Of a DNA stretch of 64,000 nucleotides, positions 43,291 to 54,623 are shown piece after piece. The stretch lies in assembly GCA_034401135.1 (NCBI GenBank), contig JAWZSP010000004.1, positions 1,922,001 to 1,986,000 of the forward strand, in the 5' to 3' direction. Position 1 is the stretch's first letter. Each line of letters opens with the position of its first letter. The notes under the pieces were generated by a model. That model made no database searches, was not told the origin of the DNA, and saw nothing but the letters and a program-made list of their open reading frames with translations. The position numbers and the translations under genes are program-made. This DNA is from Volutella citrinella. Lineage: Eukaryota; Ascomycota; Sordariomycetes; Hypocreales; Nectriaceae.

Positions 43291-44529
43291 TTAATATATA
43301 TATTTTTTAATAAAAATTATAAAAATTTATATATTTTTATATATTTTAATTTTAATTTATTATAATAATATTAATATAAAGATTTTTTTATTAAAATTTT
43401 TTTATAAAATAAAATATTATTTTAATTAATTAAATAATATTTTTTTATATTAAAATATAATATTTTTATATAAATTTTATATTTTAAATTTATAATTTAA
43501 TATTTTTAAATTAATATTTTTAATTTATAAAATATTTATATTAAAACTATTTATATTAAAAATATTATTTTATTTTTTATAAATTTTTTTATAATAAAAT
43601 ATAAAATATATTAATTTAAAATAATAATTTAATTTTTTTATAAATATTATTTAAAAAATTAATTTTATAAATATATTATTTTTTATTAATTTTTTTTTAA
43701 ATTTTTTATTAATTATAATATAATAATTTATTTAAAAAAAATATATAATAAAAATAAAATAAAATTTAATTTTTAAATTTAAAATAATTTAATTATATTA
43801 ATTTTTATTATTTAATTAAAAAAATTTTATTATTTTATTTTTATTTTTTTAATTTATAATTATTTATTATAAATTTAATAATAAATTTTTAATAAAATTT
43901 AATTTTTAAATTTAATTTAATATTATATTATTATAAATAATTTAATTTTTAATATAAATAAATTTAATTTTCTTAATAAATTATTTATTAATTTATATAT
44001 TTTAATATAATATTTTATTTTAAAATTAAATTTTAAAAATTAATATATATATTTAATTAAATTTTTTTTAAAAATTTTTTATTAAAATTTTAATAATTTA
44101 TTATAATAATTTATATTTTATAAATAAAATAAATTATTTTAATAATTTATATAAAAAATAATTTTAATATTTTAAAAATTTTAATAATTAATAATTTATT
44201 TATTTTTTATTTTTAATATTTTATATAAAAAATATATAATTAATTATTATTAATTATTATATAATTAAATAAAATATTATAATTATTATAATTAAAATAT
44301 TAATTTATATTTTTATAAAAATTATTTTAAAAATTATAATTTTCTTATTAATTATTTAAAATACTTTATTTTATAATTTTATTTTATAATTTTATTTTAA
44401 AATAATATTATATATATATTAAATATAAATTTTTTAATAATATATTTATTAAAAAAACTATATATAAAATTTTTATTTTTTATAATATATTTATATTTAT
44501 ATTTATATTTAATAATTTTTTTATATTAT

Positions 44530-44807
44530 TATTATTATAAAATATATAATATATATATATATATAATATAAATTAAATTATATAATTTTATAAAAACAAA
44601 ATAATAATAAAATTTTATAATAAAAAATAATTAAAATTTATTTAATATTTTTATAATTTTTTTTTATAATATTATATATTATAATTTTTTTTAAAATATA
44701 TATATTAATAATAATATTTTTTTTTATATTTAATTTTATTAGTTTTTATTAATAAATTAAATTATATTTTATAATTAACATAAAATTTTATATTAAATAT
44801 TATAATA
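44530..44807 (-). repeat. LTR (family A), reverse orientation
   Basis: A 278-bp reverse-complement copy of the family A LTR. It begins TATTATTATAAAA and ends AAATATTATAATA like the copy at 178-457. It is heavily mutated. Confidence 0.7.
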
Positions 44808-45339
44808 ATTATATAAATATATTTTTAAATTTTATTTTTTAATTATTTTATTTAATTATTATTAATAATAATATTATTATTTTAAATTTTTTTATAATTA
44901 TATTTTAAAAATTATTTATATTTATATTTTTTTATAAATATTTTAAAATTTATTAATAAATAAATTTAATTTAATTTATTATTTATTAAAAATTATAATT
45001 ATTAATAAATTATTATATTAATTTATATATTATATATTTATTTATTTTTAATAAAAAATATTAATTAAATTTTATTTAATAATTATAATTAATTTAATAT
45101 AAAAATAATAATTTATATAATTATTAATAATAATTTATTTTATAATAAAATATATTATTTATATATAAATTTTATAAAAATTTATTAAATTTTAAATATT
45201 TAATTAAAATTAATTAAATTAAAATTTTTTTATTAATTTAATTATTTTATTAAATATAATTATATTTTTATATATTTATTATATTTTAAAAAATATTTAT
45301 ATAAAAATTTAACTATTTATTATTTAAAATTTAATTTTA

Positions 45340-45830
45340 TTTATTTTATAAATAATATAATATTTTTTATTATTATTATAATAATATTTAATTAAAATTT
45401 ATAATAAATAAAAATAATAAAATAGAATATTTTATTAATTTAAATTTTAATAAAAACTTTTTATTTATTAAAAATAAATATTAATAAAATATTTTTAATT
45501 TAAAAAAATATTATTATATTAATAATAATAATATAATAAATTTATTAAAATTTAAATATTATATATAAAATAAATAAATATTATAATACAAATATAATAA
45601 AAAATAATAAAATAATAATAATATATATAAATTTAATATTTAAAAATAATAAATTAAAATTAAAAAAATATTTTATTTATAATAAAATAATTATAAAAAT
45701 TTAATTATATTTAATAAATTTATTATATTTATAAAAATATTTAAATTTAATTAATATTAATTAATTATTTAATATTTTATAAACTTTTATAAATTTATAT
45801 ATAAAAATTTAAATTTTAAATATAATTAAT
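45340..45830 (+). repeat. Element B 3' end, degraded direct copy
   Basis: Positions 45,340-45,560 match 3,325-3,540, and 45,680-45,830 match the terminal-repeat region 3,745-3,890 (shared AATTATAAAAA, then AATTATA, then TTTTATATATAA-type spacing). This is the last recognisable repeat before the island ends. Confidence 0.6.
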
Positions 45831-46024
45831 ATTTTAATTTAATTTTTAAATTTTTTTTTAAGTTTTTAAATTTTTAAATTTTTAAATTTTATTTATTTTT
45901 TTATAAATATAAAAAAAATTAATATTTAATTAATATTTTTTTAATTTTATTTATTTTTTATATTTAAATTATTTAATAAATAATTTAAAATTAATTTAAA
46001 ATTAAAAAAGTTAAAAATAATAAA

Positions 46025-46590
46025 AAATAATAAGAGCTAATTAGAACTTAAAACTCAGCTTTACTTAAACCTAGAGGGAGTAAGCCCACTTCTCTTTATT
46101 CAGGTCTTGTTAATAATATCATTCCATGCCCACTACTAACTTAGCGATTCCGAACACATTCTCATTGCCCAGGCTTGGCTCTGAACATGGCCCCCCGCCC
46201 TGAAATAGGCGTGGAATGCTGATATACCTGTCACAAACTTCGAGCCTTATCTGCCTCTGATTCCCAAGGTTGCTCGGAAACCATGAGATGGGCGAAACTA
46301 GCGACAGCGCCAAAACCGCGCAGGGAACGGTTTACAAGGGATTAGGGAATAGTCCTTTCGAGATGGACCGATTCGAGCGAAGCTACTACTCCCTTTCCCC
46401 CTTCCCCCTTCCCCCTTCCCTCCTCTGTCTACCCTGGCATGCTGCGTCCAGCACATATAAACCCGTCATTCCCTGATCTAGGGATGGCTCATCATGGGCC
46501 ACGTATGAGCCTGACTCTGTCCAAACCTACTGCAACCCTACTGTAATTTATTCTGTATTTGCTCATTCGTCGATTGTTGATCTATACCTC
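46025..46590 (+). promoter_or_regulatory. Island edge and promoter region of the NRPS-like gene
   Basis: DNA composition changes from about pure A/T to balanced at 46,025-46,060. A CT-rich tract runs from 46,388 to 46,430 (repeats of CCCCCTT). A TATAAA box lies at 46,456-46,461, about 130 bases before the first ATG of the gene. CT tracts and a TATA box are common in fungal promoters; activity is inferred. Confidence 0.5.
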
Positions 46591-49500
46591 ATGCCTGCAT
46601 CGCAAGGTCGATGCCTCCTAGAATGGAGCGGACCTCGGAGGGGCCCCATGGGTGGAGAGACGGTGCCGGTTCCGTTCCCTACTGTCACGGCGGCCTTCTA
46701 TCATATTGCGGCCATATTCCCCGAAAATGTGGCCATTCGCGACCTGACCGGAGTCCCGAAAAGCATCACGTACCGATTACTTGCCGCCCGGGCACAGAGG
46801 CTTGCGTCGCAGTTGCGAAGGCACGGCATCACACCTGGCCAACGGATTCCACTTGTCGTTAGGCGAGGCTTGGATATGATTGTAGGCATTTGGGCGATTC
46901 TTTCATGCGGAGCCCAGTATACCCCCATCGATGGCGGCATAGTCCCAGACGAGACGATTCGTCAAGTTTTACATCAGTCCCACGGCGGCGTTGCTTTATG
47001 TCTGCTCTCAACGTATCGTCGAGTCTGTAATGTGAGGCCTGATTACCAAATCGTGGTGATTGACGACAACCAAGCGCCGGATACTGAATCTGTTCCCCTG
47101 GATGGGTATGTTGATCTCTCAACCAAGGATGGCGGGTGCTATGTCATTTATACATCCGGTGGGTTTAGCAACGATCGGATTTGATCCTTGTGACAACAAA
47201 CTCATGCTAAAGGTACACAGGAACTACTGGTCAGCCCAAGGGGGTTGATGTTACACACAAGAATGTCACGAATCTGGTGTGTCTTCCACCTGGTAACCTC
47301 GGGGTTGGCCCAGGTGTCTGCGTTGGATCACTGCTCAATATAAGCTTTGATATGGGTGAGCCGAAGGAGGCCAAAACCGGGATGATGCAAGCTGACTCGA
47401 GAGTAGCGGCCTGGGAGATATTCGCTTGTCTCTGTAACGGCGGTACATTGGTTGTCAGGGGCGCTCAGTGGGAGCCCACGCTCGAGCAGGTTCGTTGGGA
47501 CAAACAATGTCTTTTTCTTCGACTGCTGATTGACAGTTGCGATGCAGATCGATGTCATGATATGTACACCGACCATTCTGTCTAAATACCACCCGATGCA
47601 ATTTCCTCGGATCAGAACAGTGGCCACGGCTGGCGAGCCGACAACGCAGAAGTAAGTGATGCCTTGTTCAGCTGGACAGGATTTGGTAAAAAAAAAGAAC
47701 ATGTTCGACTGACAGACGTAAAGTATCGCTGACCTTTGGGCGAGCCACGGCACTTACTGGAACTGCTGTGGCCCAACCGAAACGACTATTGTTAACACAA
47801 TGCACAGACATCGCGTCGGCTCCAAGCTATCGATTGGGAGACCCACGCCCAACAATTCCATTTACATCTTGGACCAGGCCGGCGCACCCGTGAGGGGCGG
47901 CGAAACTGGTGTCCTGTGGGCGGGCGGCCAAGGGGTCTCGAGAGGCTATGTCCACCTCGACTGCAAAACGGCAGAGAAGTTTACCATGGATCGGTTTGCG
48001 AACGATGGGTAAGCAGACTGTGGACGACTCGCCTGGCGGTGTGTCTGGCTAATTGGTCCTATGCTCCCAGGTCGATAATGTACGACACAGGAGATCTTGG
48101 CCGCTGGTTGCCAAGTGGCAACATTGAGATTCTTGGCCGCGTGGACGAGCAAGTGAAAATCAAGGTACGGCCGGCCCCGATGCTGGCTCCTCGAGCGGTT
48201 CTAACGATTTCTGCATCCAGGGATTTCGCGTGGAGCTCGACGGTGTGGCATCGTCACTTGCGTCTTGCCCTGGTGTGTCCCAGGCTACCGTGTTATTGAT
48301 TGATGAGGAATTGCATGGCTTTTTGGTCCCGATGGATTGCGATCTTGACAAGATACGTCGGCATATGCAGCAGTACCAGCCATACTATGCTACGCCGACG
48401 AAACTCACGACGCTCAGAGAACTTCCCATGACAGCCAACGGGAAGATCGACAAGAAGAGCCTCCGCGCATTGGCTGCAAGGAACCACAGGGTTAGCAGCA
48501 TACCCAATGCCATCATCGTCCGGCCAAGCCAGGCCCTTGTCAAGAAGGAACTGAGATGCCAGCCGTCTACAACCACCCTGGCGTCTTGCCTGAGCTTGAC
48601 AGACAAGCTGGATCTCTCAGGGGGGGTGCCCGAAAAGACCTGGCCTCGGCCATTTCGGGGCCTCAGACACCGAGTCTTCATCGTATACCGCACGCTCTTC
48701 AGCTTGGTCGGGCTCGCAAACCTTGCCGCAATTACATGCGTTTTGTGTCTCGGCCTGGGATCAGCGTGGCTGGGGACCATTGCCGCCATCAACCTGACAC
48801 TCGCGGTGCTTGTGCGGCAGGATATGGTCATCAACATGCTGTACCAAATCACCTGTTCGGTCCCGAAATCGTTCCCGCTCACAATCCGAGCTCGCTGTGC
48901 CAAGATTTATCACCTGGGAGGGCTTCATTCAGGGGCTGGTGTCTGCGCGACGATCTGGCTCGTCGCATCCACGATTCGGGATGCATTTTGCTGGAACGGA
49001 CTTTGTACCGGTGAAACGGTGTCATCCTTGGCGACCCAGGTGGTGTCTTGGTTTCTGTGCGCCCTTTGCACCGGTATGGTTGTCTCAGCCTGGCCCTCGT
49101 TCCGCAAACAACATCACGATCTATTCGAGCGCTTCCATCGCTTCGCCGGCTGGAGCAGCCTCGCTCTCTTCTGGGCGCGAACGATGCTTGTCACCAATGA
49201 TTTCCGCCCAGCGGGCCAGGGGCTGGGGGCTGCCGCAGCCTCGAGCGCTGATTTCTGGCTTCTGGTGGTCGCCACGCTGAGCGTTGCCTCGTCATGGCTC
49301 TCCCTCCGAAGGGTGCCGGTTGATGCCGAGGTTTTGTCCGAGCACGCGGTCAGACTTCATTTTGATTACACTGTCCCAGTGAACGGCACCTTTGCCCGGT
49401 TATCTCGTCGACCCTTGCTTGAATGGCATTCTTTCGCAACGATCCCGGCGCCGGAGGACACGTCCCGCCCAAAGGGGTATTCTCTTGTCATATCCAACGC

Positions 49501-49939
49501 TGGAGATTGGACACGTCATTGCATCCGAGACCCCCCACGTCATATCTGGGTCCGTGGCGTGCCAACCTGCGGAGTTATGCGCATCGCAACCCTTTTCAAT
49601 CGCCTCGTCATCATAGCCACCGGGTCGGGCATCGGGCCACTGCTCGGTCACATTGGGCAACAGTCTTGTGCTACCCAGCTCATCTGGTCCGCGTCCCAAC
49701 CAGAAGTAACATTCGGCAGAGGCATTATGCGGCTTGTACGTGAGGAGCTGCCGGATGCCATCATCCACGACACCAAGGCGCAGGGTCGCCCCGATCTTGT
49801 CCGCATGGGATACAACCTTGCTCGAAACTTTGATGCTGAAGCCGTAATCGTCATTGCCAATGAGAAAATCACTAAAAAAATCGTCTATGGGCTGGAAACA
49901 CGAGGCATGCCAGCGTATGGAGCCATCTGGGACAGTTGA
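46591..49939 (+). CDS. NRPS-like adenylation domain fused to a membrane flavoprotein
   Basis: Seven exons give an open frame of 995 residues: 46,591-47,158; 47,221-47,355; 47,407-47,489; 47,548-47,651; 47,724-48,008; 48,071-48,164; 48,221-49,939. The N-terminal half is an amino-acid-type adenylation domain: [14 protein letters not shown] at 184-197, FDMAAWEIF with D233 where peptide synthetases bind the substrate amino group, NCCGPTE at 310-316, YDTGDLGRW from 396, [13 protein letters not shown] near 414-426, and the catalytic Lys in TANGK at 494-498. No carrier-protein motif follows. Residues about 574-786 form several hydrophobic segments with an [14 protein letters not shown] block, then a flavin-binding-like EWHSFA (824-829) and a nucleotide-binding ATGSGIGP near 889-896. 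This C-terminus resembles TmpA-type fungal membrane flavoproteins and ferric-reductase-like enzymes. I infer ATP-dependent activation of an amino or related acid coupled to membrane redox chemistry; substrate and product are unknown. The start could also be the ATG at 46,648. Confidence 0.82.
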
Positions 49940-50376
49940 GAGCGGCCATCCTCGTTCTTGCCCAACTCCCCAAATCAGAGAGAGAAGGTGCGCCGGGGCG
50001 AATACATCCACCATGACTGGGTGGCTCGCGGTCCAGACCACGTTACGACAAACACACCAATACGAAAAATTGCATAGATTAGAAAGTGATATATATATTT
50101 TGAGTTGAATATAGTTTGGATTGAAACAAATTACTGTTCTGAAGGTGGATTGTTATTTACAGGCCGCTACCAATGGGAGTTCAAGAGGAAGATGTCGTTG
50201 CTTCGGTATATACATATACAAGGCATATGCAATAAGGCCCGGCATCCTCAACCGAGCATCCCTGGTCCACTGTACGTACCCCTTTTGTACCTGCGCCCAC
50301 TGTTGGCGCATTGCTGCCGCTGGTGAGGGAGGACTTTCCTCTCTGAGAAGCCTGTTAGAGATCTGTGACCGCAAAA
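49940..50376. other. Intergenic, tandem genes
   Basis: It lies between the stop of the NRPS-like gene and the start of the hydrolase gene, both rightward. It must contain the terminator of one and the promoter of the other. It is AT-rich around 50,065-50,140. I see no further gene or RNA. Confidence 0.5.
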
Positions 50377-51662
50377 ATGTTCAGATCAAGGGTGTGCGTC
50401 TCCTCCCTTGCAAACCCGCGCATCCAGCCATTGGGGTCTGTAGCAACCTCGCGACTCTACTCCCAAGCACTCAAACCTCTGGCGTATGAAGTGCACGCGC
50501 CCACGCGCCCTCAAACCGATCAGCAAACAGCCCCCATCCTGTTCCTTCATGGCCTTTTCGGATCAAAGAAGAACAACAGAGGCATTAGCAAGTAAGCGAG
50601 CGACCCCTTTGCTCCAACCCGCCCCCCGTTGTTTATTAACACTAGAGGTAGAGCCCTAGCCCGAGATTTGGGGCGATATGTCTATGCATTGGTATGGCGG
50701 CGACTTCTCGCCAGCTTTGGCATTTCTCCTTGGAGTTGGCTTACAGTGAGTGAGTGATATAGGACCTGAGAAACCATGGCGATTCGCCACATGATGCCCG
50801 TCACGATTATCTCGCAATGGCAGAGGACGTTGCGACCTTTATCAAGGAGAATAAATTCACTGAAACAACTCTCATTGGTCATTCTATGTATGTCCCTGGT
50901 CGAAAACCCTGACCGACCATGGCGCGAAGCTGGAGGCTCACTCTTCCCCAGGGGCGCAAAGGCGTCAATGACGTTGGCTCTTCAATCACCCGATCTTGTG
51001 TCCAACATTGTCGCCGTCGACAACGCCCCCGTGGACTCGACCCTGAGCAGAACCTTTGCCGAGTACATCCGAGGCATGAAGAAGATCCAGAACGCCAACG
51101 TGAAGCGACAATCGGAAGCTGATGAGATCCTCCGGGAGTATGAAGAGGTACGCAGGCGACTCTTGTTCGTCAATTATTATTATTGTTATTATTATTCTTT
51201 CCCTTTGCGAGCAAGCCGTACTGAACAGAGTTACAGTCACTTCCGGTGCGGCAGTTTCTTCTCGGCAACCTGGTCAACTCGCCGGGTGGAGACGGCCGCA
51301 AGTTCCGTATCCCGCTTGATGTCTTGGGCCGGTCCCTCGACAAAATGGGCGATTTTCCATTCAAGAACCCCAATGAGATCCGGTTCGAGAAGCCTGCGTT
51401 GTTCGTCCGGGGCACGCAGAGCAAGTATGTCCCAGACGAGCTCATTCCCTTGATTGGCCAATTCTTCCCTCGCTTTCGTCTGGTGGACATTGACGCTGGC
51501 CACTGGGTCATCGCGGAGCAGCCTGAGGAGTTCAGAAAAGGTACCCAAGTTTCTCATTCACCCAACCAATACGTACTAAAGTCGTTGCCTACTAACATAT
51601 CATCAGCTGTTGTGGAATTCTTGCAGAAACCCGAGCCGGAAACTGGTGCCTTGACCGATTAG
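50377..51662 (+). CDS. Mitochondrial alpha/beta hydrolase, IMO32/ABHD11 type
   Basis: Six exons (50,377-50,591; 50,646-50,691; 50,763-50,887; 50,952-51,147; 51,237-51,540; 51,607-51,662) give 313 residues. The N-terminus (MFRSRVCVSSLANPR onward, rich in Arg and Ser, no acidic residue for about 35 positions) looks like a mitochondrial presequence. Then follow LFLHGLFGSKKNN (oxyanion-hole region), DLRNHGDSP, the nucleophile elbow GHSMGAKAS spanning the third intron, and DAGHWV with the likely catalytic His. These are features of the ABHD11 / yeast IMO32 / EAT1 group of hydrolases, some of which act as thioesterases or alcohol acetyltransferases. The exact substrate cannot be told from sequence. 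The start is the first ATG in frame after an upstream region without ATG. Intron 4 carries an ATT-rich microsatellite at 51,172-51,197. Confidence 0.85.
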
Positions 51663-52165
51663 AACATGGCCGCCTGGATACCACGTATTAGAGGGCCACC
51701 ACAGTAGTTTCTATTCCTGCTTGTGCCAGATTTCTAGTCCTCAATGTCACGAAGGTGGGGCTTTTTTTTAAATTCTTTTTGGCAATTGGTGGCTCTGCCA
51801 TGCACCAGTAGTAGACACACACTTCCATAGATTTGCACCGATAGAACAGGCATGTTGGCTTACACCCTGGTATTGGGATCGCATCCTGACACCACCACAA
51901 GTTCCGCTCTGTGCCTGCCACAGAGAGTCGACTTCACCGGAAACTCATAACGTCATTTTGGGGGCTGGCAGGACAAACACATGAGACACCTGTTGAACAA
52001 GCAATTTGACCGAACGTTTCTTTTTTGCCATTCAAAGGAACATGACCCAATCCCCCTAGCCGCCTTTGTGATGCTACGCCATTTGCGATGACCGAAACAA
52101 TGCCAGGATTGAGTTTATTAGCTGCGAGGCCCTATGCCTTCCCCGCGCCATCTAGCCAGTGCCTT
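51663..52165. other. Intergenic between convergent genes
   Basis: The hydrolase and the ribosomal protein gene end toward each other here. It includes a T8-9 run near 51,762 and is moderately AT-rich, as expected for two 3' ends. No gene is seen. Confidence 0.5.
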
Positions 52166-53224
52166 TTAAACCTCTTCCAGAACACGCTCCTTGAACTCCC
52201 GCTCAACCTTCTGGCCCTGGTCATCAGTCCCCGACTCGCCGTGGAGAGCCATCAAGGCACCGAGGTCGAACTTGGGGGCCTTGAGCAGCTTGACCTTGCG
52301 GATGTGAACCTATCGAGCAAAAGGTTAGATGACTCGTTCACTCATTCCTTTACACACACCCCACACACGTTGTCCTGTGGAGGTCGAGGGTGTTGGGTGG
52401 CTACTCACGTTCTGGAGAGGGTAGATGCCCTGGGTGGACTTCTCAATCTCGCGGCCAATGACCTCGGGGATCAGCTTGGAGGTGAGCTGAGTGAGGGTGC
52501 AGGTGGAGGCTTCTCGCTGGATGATCTCGGTCATCTTGCGTCGGATGGCGCGAATCTGGGAAGAAGCAGCGTAGGTGGTCTTCTTGATCTGGTTGGGGCG
52601 TCGCTTGGTGAAGGCGATGGCGAAGAGGCGGATGAGGTAGTCATCGGTGGTCTTGACGGTGACGTTGGCCTCGATGAGGGTCTGCCACTTTCGCACGAGG
52701 GATCGGAGCTTGTCAGAGGTGAAGTCGAGGCCGTGGAAGGCGGTCAGGCAGTTCTTGCCCTGGATCTCGTCGATGCGAAGGCGAACCTTGCGGAAAGAGT
52801 GGTCCTCGTCCTTCTGGAGATCGGCCAGGGAGACCTCGACAATGCGGCCCTTCAGAGCATCGTTCGCGTTCTTGAGACCGGTGGTTCGGTTCACAAGGGT
52901 CTTGCCGACACTATCGAGAAGTCTTGTTAGTTGCCGGCCACGATCGCGATTGTAAAACGGGTTTTTCGAGATGGCGACTCACTCTCGCACGTTGAAAGGG
53001 TTGGGAGCCTGTGAAATAAACCAGTCAGTCGTTGTTTTTTCTCCCAAGAATTAAACTCCATGCCATCCACTCACCTTGATGGAGTACCAATCCTTGCGAG
53101 AGAAGGGGTCGACGGTCTTCTTCTTGAGGCCCTTCTTGCCCTTAGAGAGTCGCTTGTTCCTATGAAACAATTAATCCCGTTGCTCGTCGATAGATCGTAG
53201 TGCTGCGTACTTTCCAACCGCCAT
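52166..53224 (-). CDS. RPS1: 40S ribosomal protein eS1 (S3aE family)
   Basis: Five exons (53,224-53,211; 53,159-53,075; 53,008-52,983; 52,910-52,409; 52,309-52,166) give 256 residues, the normal length of the family. The protein begins [19 protein letters not shown] and continues [15 protein letters not shown], both hallmarks of eukaryotic eS1. Other conserved blocks are [44 protein letters not shown] and [17 protein letters not shown]. It is a structural protein of the small ribosomal subunit, placed near the mRNA exit in eukaryotic ribosomes. The tiny 14-nt first exon (MAVG plus two bases) and the short third exon (26 nt) are typical of intron-rich ribosomal protein genes. The long reading frame on the opposite strand is a by-product of its codon bias. 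Confidence 0.96.
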
Positions 53225-54086
53225 GATTGCTGGCTAATGTGTGAACCGTTGGAGAAAACCGAAGTTGCTGAAGGGATTGGTGGAGGGGCGAAATAATTTC
53301 AATTCTTGTGTGCACCAGCTTAGGTCTAAGCGAGTCCGGCAGAAAATATCGGATCATAGATGTCCCGGGGCAATTAGTGTGCCAAATGTTCGTGGCCCTC
53401 ATCACGTGCCACGCAGCACTGAAGCATCTTTTCGTGGATGGGTGTGGCTTGTGTAGCTCCGATGTGGCAAGGCTGAGTGGGGCTAGGCTACATGGCGCAG
53501 TCCATCAATTGCCAACGAGGATTGTCCTTTTACTGGTTCTAATGGAGGATCTACATTACATACTGATGGTCATTACAGGCCAACTCATTCTGAATGAAAG
53601 ATCAAGTGCAAATTCTGGGGCGTGAATATTTGTATTTTTATATCCATCCTGTCACCTTGCAACTCGCTAAGGCAGTACCTAGTATGTACAACTGATGGCA
53701 TGCTCCCAGGGCCTGGTGCCAACGGCATCATCAACCCGTTTCGATGCATCTTGCTCCTCTCCTCTCCCCCTTTCCATCACGAGACGAAATACGTAGTCCG
53801 CGCACTCCGCGCGTAGTAGGCACTCGCGTGTGTGCTGTCGCAGAGATGCGAGCAGGCCGTGGTTTGAAACCACCCACCTTTAGCGCACCCTTGGGCCCGT
53901 CCCCTTGGCGAGACGGGCCGGGCATTGTCCACTCCGGGTTCAGGGTTCGTTCTTTGGTAGGATTTTGGACCGGAAGCTCCATTTCGACTTGCCGCCACCG
54001 GTGATTTGGGATTGTTGAATGGGCTTGGGTTGCTTGTTGTTTGTTGTTTGTCGTCTTTCTCCTCTGCCGTACCTCCCTCACTTCAA
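53225..54086. other. Intergenic upstream of the ribosomal protein gene
   Basis: The promoter of the eS1 gene must lie at the left end. A GC-rich stretch at 53,800-53,940 contains several overlapping short frames without homology that I can recognise. I looked for a tRNA-like fold around GGTTTGAAACC at 53,867 and could not make one. Confidence 0.4.
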
Positions 54087-54623
54087 TCAGTCGTTCGTCG
54101 CTTTCTCATCAATTATGTCCTTGGTCTGATCCCAGTTGTCAAAACTCGGGAAGCTAAAGTAGTAGCCTATAATGATTCGGGGTTAGCCTTTTCATGGGCT
54201 CAACATCAATAAGTGGACCACCAACTCGGTCTGAATTGGCATGTGTCGGTGTGGGATTCAAAACGCACCAGATGGAGAATCTACCATCACAACTTCCCGG
54301 GCTTCAGTGAGTGTGCATTCATGCTCCTCGCGGCACATCACGATCGAATCCACCGGCTGGGATATTGGGCTTAATTGTGAGCCTGGTTCGAGATGGCCCG
54401 AAGAGGGGGAGTAGACGGCAACGCGGCTGAGCAGGTCGGATGCCTTGTGTTGGGGTGAGCCTGGGTTGGAAAGCGATCCCCGAATAGCATTTGAGACGGT
54501 AATCGATGGCTCTGTCGCGGTCGATCTTAGGAGCCTTGGACGTTGACGTGCTGCAGCGTGTGACATCGAGTCTCGTCGTTGATGGCCAACCGAGTCTCGC
54601 CGTGAACCGTAGATGGATGCCAT
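54087..54623 (-). CDS. Hypothetical protein, 144 residues, two exons
   Basis: Exon 1 is 54,623-54,269 and exon 2 is 54,166-54,087, joined over a 102-nt intron with GTGCGT donor, GCTAACC branch-like site and ATAG acceptor. The product starts MASIYGSRRDS, is rich in Ser, Arg and Pro for about 95 residues (probably disordered, with several RRDS-type basophilic-kinase-like sites), and then turns more ordered: MCREEHECTLTEAREVV. The splice joins SPSG to YYFSFPSFDNWDQ and ends EKATND. The aromatic, well-formed peptide created by the splice is the main argument that the gene is real. I do not recognise the family. The alternative is that only the unspliced 121-codon frame exists by chance. Confidence 0.6.

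Larger units (their letters stand above)
1..46030. repeat. RIP-mutated AT-rich repeat island
   Basis: Nearly the whole stretch is A and T with long runs of TA, AAT and ATT. CA and TG dinucleotides are almost missing; remaining C is mostly followed by T or C and remaining G mostly preceded by A or G. This is the residue expected when C in CpA is converted to T on both strands, that is, repeat-induced point mutation, a genome defence of filamentous ascomycetes. No long open reading frame survives. Repeated modules in both orientations, described separately, show that the substrate was retrotransposons. The edge with normal DNA is abrupt, within about 40 bases near 46,030. I infer constitutive heterochromatin. 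A centromeric or subtelomeric position is possible, but no telomere repeat is seen. GC content was judged by eye, not computed. Confidence 0.93.

Noticed and set aside
1..46030. Mitochondrial or plastid DNA, judged by AT content
   Set aside because: No organellar genes, rRNA or tRNA; LTR retroelement structure and CpA-type mutation fit nuclear RIP, and it continues into nuclear genes.
46591..49939. Possible frameshifts or pseudogene in the NRPS-like region, since the frame breaks six times
   Set aside because: Each break coincides with a proper intron (GT donor, branch-like site, AG acceptor), and splicing restores every adenylation core motif and a total divisible by three.
52088..52930. 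Plus-strand open frame of 280 codons
   Set aside because: It lies opposite the eS1 gene and runs through its intron; the protein is Leu/Gly/Asp repeats produced by the complementary codon bias of a highly expressed gene.
53800..53950. tRNA candidate near GGTTTGAAACC
   Set aside because: No matching acceptor stem or anticodon arm could be paired on either strand.
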